Made by a program: the position numbers and the translations under genes. From Zymomonas sp. (lineage in GTDB: Bacteria; Pseudomonadota; Alphaproteobacteria; Sphingomonadales; Sphingomonadaceae): a stretch of DNA of 17,101 nt. Below the pieces are notes generated by a model. The model was not told where the DNA came from. It searched no databases and saw nothing but the letters and a program-made list of their open reading frames with translations. Below, one piece after another: positions 13,527-17,101 of the stretch. How positions within the stretch are numbered: position 1 is the first letter of the stretch; each line of letters starts with the position of its first letter. Location of the stretch: the NCBI GenBank assembly GCA_027489105.1, contig JAIYAJ010000010.1, positions 1 to 17,101 on the forward strand, given 5' to 3'.

Positions 13527-14498
13527 TCACTGGGCCGCTTGTCGCCAGTTGCCGGTCTTCAGCGTATGAGGCGACCAGCCGGCTTGGCCGCGAAAGGCCC
13601 AGCGCAGCGCCAGCGCCCCGCGGCGCAGCACGATCCGGCGGGGACGGAAGGTCCATAGCCGCTCCGCGCCCAGGAAGGCCTCGATCTCGGGCGAGTCGAA
13701 CAGGATCTCGGCGTCTCCGGTCATCTGCAGCATGTCGCCGCTGGCATGATCGACGAACAGCAGGCCCGCCTTGCCGTTGAGCAGGATGTTGCCCAGCGTG
13801 TTGAAGAACAGATTGCCGTCGAAATCGGGGATGGTCAGCACATCGTCGGCATCCGCGCGCACGAATCCCGGCTTGCCGCCTCGATGCGACACGTCGACCT
13901 GTCGCTGCCCGTCGTGATCGGCATAGGAGGCGACGAAGAAGCTGTCCGCCGCCTCGATCATGGCGCGGCTAGCGTCGTCCAGCGCCGTCAGGCTCTCCAC
14001 CGGTGCCTCATGAGGCTGCGTCACGTCGCGGGCGAAACGGGCATCGCGCAGCTGGATGTAGCGCGGGCAGTTGCCGAAGCTCTGCTGGACCTCGACGCGC
14101 AGGACGCCATCCGCGTCGGTCAGGGTTCCGTTCATCCGGTTGCGGCGGCGGCTATGCATCTCGATGCCCAGCAGGCCCAGCGAGCGGCCGGCGCCGATCC
14201 CCGGTGCGGCGGGGTCGCCCGCCAGCGGCCGCGCCGCGATGTCGAGCGTCGTCGGCGACGGCGCCGCGATGAAGCCCGGCGGTCCTTCGAGCATCGTCGC
14301 CCAGGCGTCGCCGGACCCGTCGACGCTTCCCGCCAGGATGAACGGCAATTGGGCATAGAAGGCGCGATGCTGGTCGGGCATATGGTCCCGGATCACGCGG
14401 GTGCCAACCTCGGCCATGCGCTCGGCCACGCCGAGCCTTTCCTGAATGCGCCGCTCGCCCTCGTGCCACACGGGATATGTGCTGGACTGTCCTGACAT
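13527..14498 (-). CDS. Pyridoxamine 5'-phosphate oxidase-family (FMN split-barrel) protein
   Basis: The 323-aa product is longer than the classical about 200-aa PNPOx. The N-terminal part reads [20 protein letters not shown], then [19 protein letters not shown] with PGFIAAPSP. The C-terminal split barrel reads [20 protein letters not shown], then HRGGKPGFV and [20 protein letters not shown]. Such proteins bind FMN or a related cofactor and act as oxidoreductases or flavin carriers. A role in vitamin B6 synthesis is unlikely given the length and context. ATG 14498 was chosen because AAAGGA lies 7 nt upstream and MSGQSS starts the conserved part. The frame remains open to 14741 but overlaps the GST gene there. 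Confidence 0.85.
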   Translation of the reverse strand: MSGQSSTYPVWHEGERRIQERLGVAERMAEVGTRVIRDHMPDQHRAFYAQLPFILAGSVDGSGDAWATMLEGPPGFIAAPSPTTLDIAARPLAGDPAAPGIGAGRSLGLLGIEMHSRRRNRMNGTLTDADGVLRVEVQQSFGNCPRYIQLRDARFARDVTQPHEAPVESLTALDDASRAMIEAADSFFVASYADHDGQRQVDVSHRGGKPGFVRADADDVLTIPDFDGNLFFNTLGNILLNGKAGLLFVDHASGDMLQMTGDAEILFDSPEIEAFLGAERLWTFRPRRIVLRRGALALRWAFRGQAGWSPHTLKTGNWRQAAQ

Positions 14499-14560
14499 CG
14501 CCGGGTCCTTTCGTGCGCCATTGGGGAAGGCGCGCGCCGGGCTGCGCGCGCTCTCCCGGT

Positions 14561-15172
14561 TCAGGCGGCGAGCCCGATCGGCGTCCGCGCGAATGGCACG
14601 AAGCCGGGCAAGGCTTCGACCCGACCGAGGAAATCGATGACGGCGGGATAGGCCGACAGGTCGACACTGCCTTCCGGGGCCCGCGCTACATAGCTGTAGA
14701 GCGCGACGTCGGCGATCGTCGGGGCCGCCCCGGCCAGCCACGCGCTCTCCGCAAGCCGCGCGTCCAGCAGCCCGAGCAGGCGGTGCGAGCGGGCGATCAC
14801 CTCTTCCGCGTCGAACGCTGCACCGAAGACGGTGATCAGGCGCGCGGCCGCCGGTCCATAAGCGAGTTCGCCTGCCGCGACCGAGAGCCAGCGCTGGACT
14901 GCCGCCTCGCCCTGGGCATCGTCGGGCAGCCAGTCGGTGCGGCCGGACGTGCGTGCCAGATAGATCAGGATGGCATTGGAGTCGGCGATCACGACATCGC
15001 CATCGACCAGCACCGGCACCTGGCCGAAAGGATTGAGCTTCAGGAACTCGGGCCGCTTGTGAGCGCCCGCCGCCAGATTGACCTCGACGAGTTCATGGGT
15101 AACGCCCAGAAGCGATGCGAACAGGACGGCGCGGTGGGCGTGGCCCGAAAGCGGATGGTGATAGAGTTTCAT
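14561..15172 (-). CDS. Glutathione S-transferase family protein
   Basis: The 203-aa product has the normal GST length. A thioredoxin-like N-terminal domain (1-78) reads [20 protein letters not shown] and then has [20 protein letters not shown]. The cis-Pro of QVPVL and the DSNAI pair that hold glutathione are present. A helical C-terminal domain ends [16 protein letters not shown]...LPGFVPF. It conjugates glutathione to electrophiles or reduces peroxides in the cytoplasm. It is the first gene of the minus-strand run towards LysR, 62 bp from the next gene. AGAGG 8 nt before the ATG is embedded in a 12-bp palindrome. Confidence 0.93.
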   Translation of the reverse strand: MKLYHHPLSGHAHRAVLFASLLGVTHELVEVNLAAGAHKRPEFLKLNPFGQVPVLVDGDVVIADSNAILIYLARTSGRTDWLPDDAQGEAAVQRWLSVAAGELAYGPAAARLITVFGAAFDAEEVIARSHRLLGLLDARLAESAWLAGAAPTIADVALYSYVARAPEGSVDLSAYPAVIDFLGRVEALPGFVPFARTPIGLAA

Positions 15173-15180
15173 GGATGCGG

Positions 15181-15210
15181 CCTCTGCAGAGGATCGGAGC
15201 TGTCCCGATC
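15181..15210. promoter_or_regulatory. Overlapping inverted repeats before the GST gene
   Basis: CCTCTGCAGAGG (15181-15192) is a perfect palindrome whose GST-proximal arm supplies the AGAGG ribosome-binding site. Immediately next, GATCGG and CCGATC (15192-15197 and 15205-15210) form a 6-bp inverted repeat with a 7-nt spacer. These are candidates for regulator binding or an RNA hairpin masking the start. Confidence 0.4.
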
Positions 15211-15358
15211 CATGCGCAAAGGCTGCGCCTATCCTGTCGTCGCCTGAAGCCGCCTTGTCGAAAGCTCAGCATTGCATCCAATGGAATAATCCGGTTCGGC
15301 CCTATTTCGCGGTCGAGCGCGGTCGTCGCGAGATTGGAGCCTGGCTATCGCGCGTCGA

Positions 15359-16996
15359 TCACCCCCCGGCCACCGCATAGCGCACCTCCTGCAGGTCGAG
15401 TTCGCGGACCAGCTTGCGGGCGGTCTCGCTGCCCAGTTCGCGCTTGCGCACGCGGCGGAAGATCTCGCGGCGCTCGGCCTTGAGGGCGGCGAGGCGCAGT
15501 TCGCGCTCGATTGTCTCCAGGCTGCGGGCGAGCGCCTGTTCCTCGACTGCGCCGCGATGTGTTTCCATCCGCGCGCGGTAACCGTCCATGATCCGCGAGG
15601 CTGCCGCGACATAGATGTCGGCGTCGGGCCTGCCGGCGGCCATGTCATGTTCGAGCTGCTCGACCGCTGCGATCGCGGCCTGTGCGGCGGCAACGCGGGC
15701 GCGGTTCTCTTCGGCCAGATGCGACGGCTCTTCCGGCAGTTTCAGGTCGCGGAGCAGCCAGGGCAGGGTGACGCTGGCGGTCAGCAGCGAGACGATGATC
15801 ACACCCATCGCCAGAAAGATGGCAAGGTCGCGCGCCGGAAAGGGTGAGCCGTCGGGCATGGTCAGCGGCAGCGTCAGCACGCCCGCCAGGGTGATCGCCC
15901 CGCGCACGCCGGCGAAGGAGGTCGCGGCTACGGCACGCCAGTTCGGCGCGCGCTTCCATTCGCCGGCGCGGAAGAAGGTCCAGCGCAGCGACACCCACAC
16001 CCACAGAAAACGCAGCGCCGCCAGGCCCAGGTTCAGTGCGAGCACATAGACGGCCAGCCACCAGATTTCGCGGTGGCCCGTCGTCCGGACGATATCTGCG
16101 GCGCCTTCGAGGATGCCGGGCAGTTGTTCGCCGAGCAGCACGAAGATGATGCCGTTGGCGACGAACTGGATCACGTCCCAGATCGAGTTGCGGCGGATGC
16201 GGGTGGTCGCGGCGACCTCGCCCCGATTCTCGACGAAGCCCATGGTGACGCCGGCGGCGACCGCGGCGAGGATGCCGGAGCAGTGGATCTGTTCGGCGAG
16301 CAGGTAGGAACCGAAGGGGATCAGCAGGCTGATGACGATCTGCGCGCCGCCTTCCTCGCCATAGCGGCGGCTGACGAACGCCTTGGCGCGGGCGACGCCC
16401 CAGGTCACGCCGATGCCGACGGCGATGCCCCCGAGCGCGAGCCACAGGAAGCTGAGCGCCGCCTGCTGGATCGAGAAGGCGCCGGTCAGTGCGGCGGCGA
16501 CGGCGAAGCGCAGGCAGACGAGGCCGGATGCGTCGTTGAGCAGCGATTCCCCTTCCAATATGTGCATCATCCTTTTGGGGATGGGCACGCGCTGGGCGAT
16601 CGCCGACACGGCGATCGGATCGGTCGGCGAGATCACCGCCGCCAGCGCGAAGGCGACCGCCAGCGGCATCGCCGGGATCATCCAGTGGATGAACATGCCC
16701 ATGCCGAGAACGGTGAACAGCACCAGGGCCAGCGCCAGTTCGAGCACGGTCTGGCTGTCGCGGAACAGCTCCTCGCGCGGGATGCGCCAGCCGTCGAGGA
16801 ACAGCAGCGGCGGCAGGAACAGCAGAAAGAAGATTTCGGGATCGAGTTCGACCCGCCAGGCCGCGACGGGCCCGATCGCCGCCCCCAGCGCGATCTGGAA
16901 CAGCGGACGAGGCAGGGGCAGCGGGACGGCGCGCGACAATATGCCGCTGACCACGACGGCGAGGAGAAGGAGGAGAACGATCGTGATGGAGGCCAA
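15359..16996 (-). CDS. CPA1-family Na+/H+ antiporter (NhaP/NhaE-like)
   Basis: The 545-aa product has about twelve hydrophobic segments in residues 1-415, followed by a charged, partly coiled cytoplasmic tail (about 420-545). Signature sites are SPTDPIAVSAI (124-133) and GESLLNDASGLV with the Asn154-Asp155 pair that defines electroneutral CPA1 exchangers. RGAITLAG lies later in the membrane domain. It exchanges cytoplasmic Na+ (or K+) for H+ across the inner membrane, for pH and salt homeostasis. The start is TTG 16996, with AGGAA 8 nt upstream; MASITIVLLLL begins the first membrane helix. It is on the same strand as the GST gene, 186 bp away, and probably a separate unit. Confidence 0.9.
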   Translation of the reverse strand: MASITIVLLLLLAVVVSGILSRAVPLPLPRPLFQIALGAAIGPVAAWRVELDPEIFFLLFLPPLLFLDGWRIPREELFRDSQTVLELALALVLFTVLGMGMFIHWMIPAMPLAVAFALAAVISPTDPIAVSAIAQRVPIPKRMMHILEGESLLNDASGLVCLRFAVAAALTGAFSIQQAALSFLWLALGGIAVGIGVTWGVARAKAFVSRRYGEEGGAQIVISLLIPFGSYLLAEQIHCSGILAAVAAGVTMGFVENRGEVAATTRIRRNSIWDVIQFVANGIIFVLLGEQLPGILEGAADIVRTTGHREIWWLAVYVLALNLGLAALRFLWVWVSLRWTFFRAGEWKRAPNWRAVAATSFAGVRGAITLAGVLTLPLTMPDGSPFPARDLAIFLAMGVIIVSLLTASVTLPWLLRDLKLPEEPSHLAEENRARVAAAQAAIAAVEQLEHDMAAGRPDADIYVAAASRIMDGYRARMETHRGAVEEQALARSLETIERELRLAALKAERREIFRRVRKRELGSETARKLVRELDLQEVRYAVAGG

Positions 16997-17101
16997 AGGC
17001 TCGGTTCCTGCGCGTGTCGGAAGAGCGATCCTCTGTCGCGGGGCGGGGCCGCAGCGTCAAGTCGCGCGGACGGGACCGGCCGGATCGCCGGCAGCGGGAT
17101 C

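Noticed and set aside
14531..14550. CGCGCG...CGCGCG hairpin between the GST and PNPOx-family genes as a terminator
   Set aside because: No U-tract follows on the minus strand and the genes look co-transcribed; it may simply reflect high GC.
14499..14741. N-terminal extension of the PNPOx-family protein
   Set aside because: It overlaps the GST gene, is Arg/Pro-rich, and ATG 14498 has a good ribosome-binding site.
1..17101. CRISPR array, rRNA, prophage structural genes, replication origin
   Set aside because: No regularly spaced repeats, no rRNA-like stretches, no phage structural proteins and no origin or iteron features were seen.

Overview
This is a GC-rich, densely coding bacterial window. 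The gene families, the style of the protein sequences and the types of insertion sequence fit an alphaproteobacterium, most likely a sphingomonad (Sphingomonas, Rhizorhabdus or Sphingobium type). That placement rests on recognition of the sequences and is not a computed assignment.

Region by region. (1) 1-1935 is a small catabolic module. A fumarylacetoacetate hydrolase-family gene and the start of an aldehyde dehydrogenase lie on the minus strand. They are divergent from an acetoacetate decarboxylase-family gene, and the 129-bp gap between them carries two perfect inverted repeats. (2) About 1985-2905 is a graveyard: an IS3-family transposase remnant with IS30-family material spliced into it, then the frameshifted C-terminal end of an HWE-type sensor histidine kinase. 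(3) 2938-10624 looks like a cell-surface glycan accessory cluster. It has two divergent GT4 glycosyltransferases, a beta-propeller protein of the glucosamine inositolphosphotransferase type, a TagF-like (CDP-glycerol glycerophosphotransferase-like) protein, a secreted endonuclease/exonuclease/phosphatase-fold hydrolase, and an atypical asparagine-synthetase-like amidotransferase. (4) 10772-12015 is a tRNA-Gly(TCC) followed by a tiny genomic island. A 21-bp direct repeat of the tRNA 3' end bounds it, and it holds only a decapitated serine-recombinase tail and a complete hicA-hicB toxin-antitoxin operon. (5) 12040-15172 is a minus-strand run of glutathione S-transferase, PNPOx-family flavoprotein, DUF1348/NTF2-like protein and LysR regulator, probably one stress or detoxification operon. 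(6) 15359-16996 is a CPA1-type Na+/H+ antiporter.

How the parts may work together. The surface-glycan genes could assemble a glycan (two GT4 enzymes) and decorate it with polyol-phosphate and amide groups (TagF-like, beta-propeller and amidotransferase proteins). This is inferred from gene neighbourhood only. The best-supported unusual system is the hicAB mini-island. Its operon has a good sigma70-like promoter that predicts a leaderless hicA transcript, two 18-bp palindromic operators flanking the promoter elements, and a perfect 9-bp hairpin at the hicA/hicB junction next to a strong hicB ribosome-binding site.
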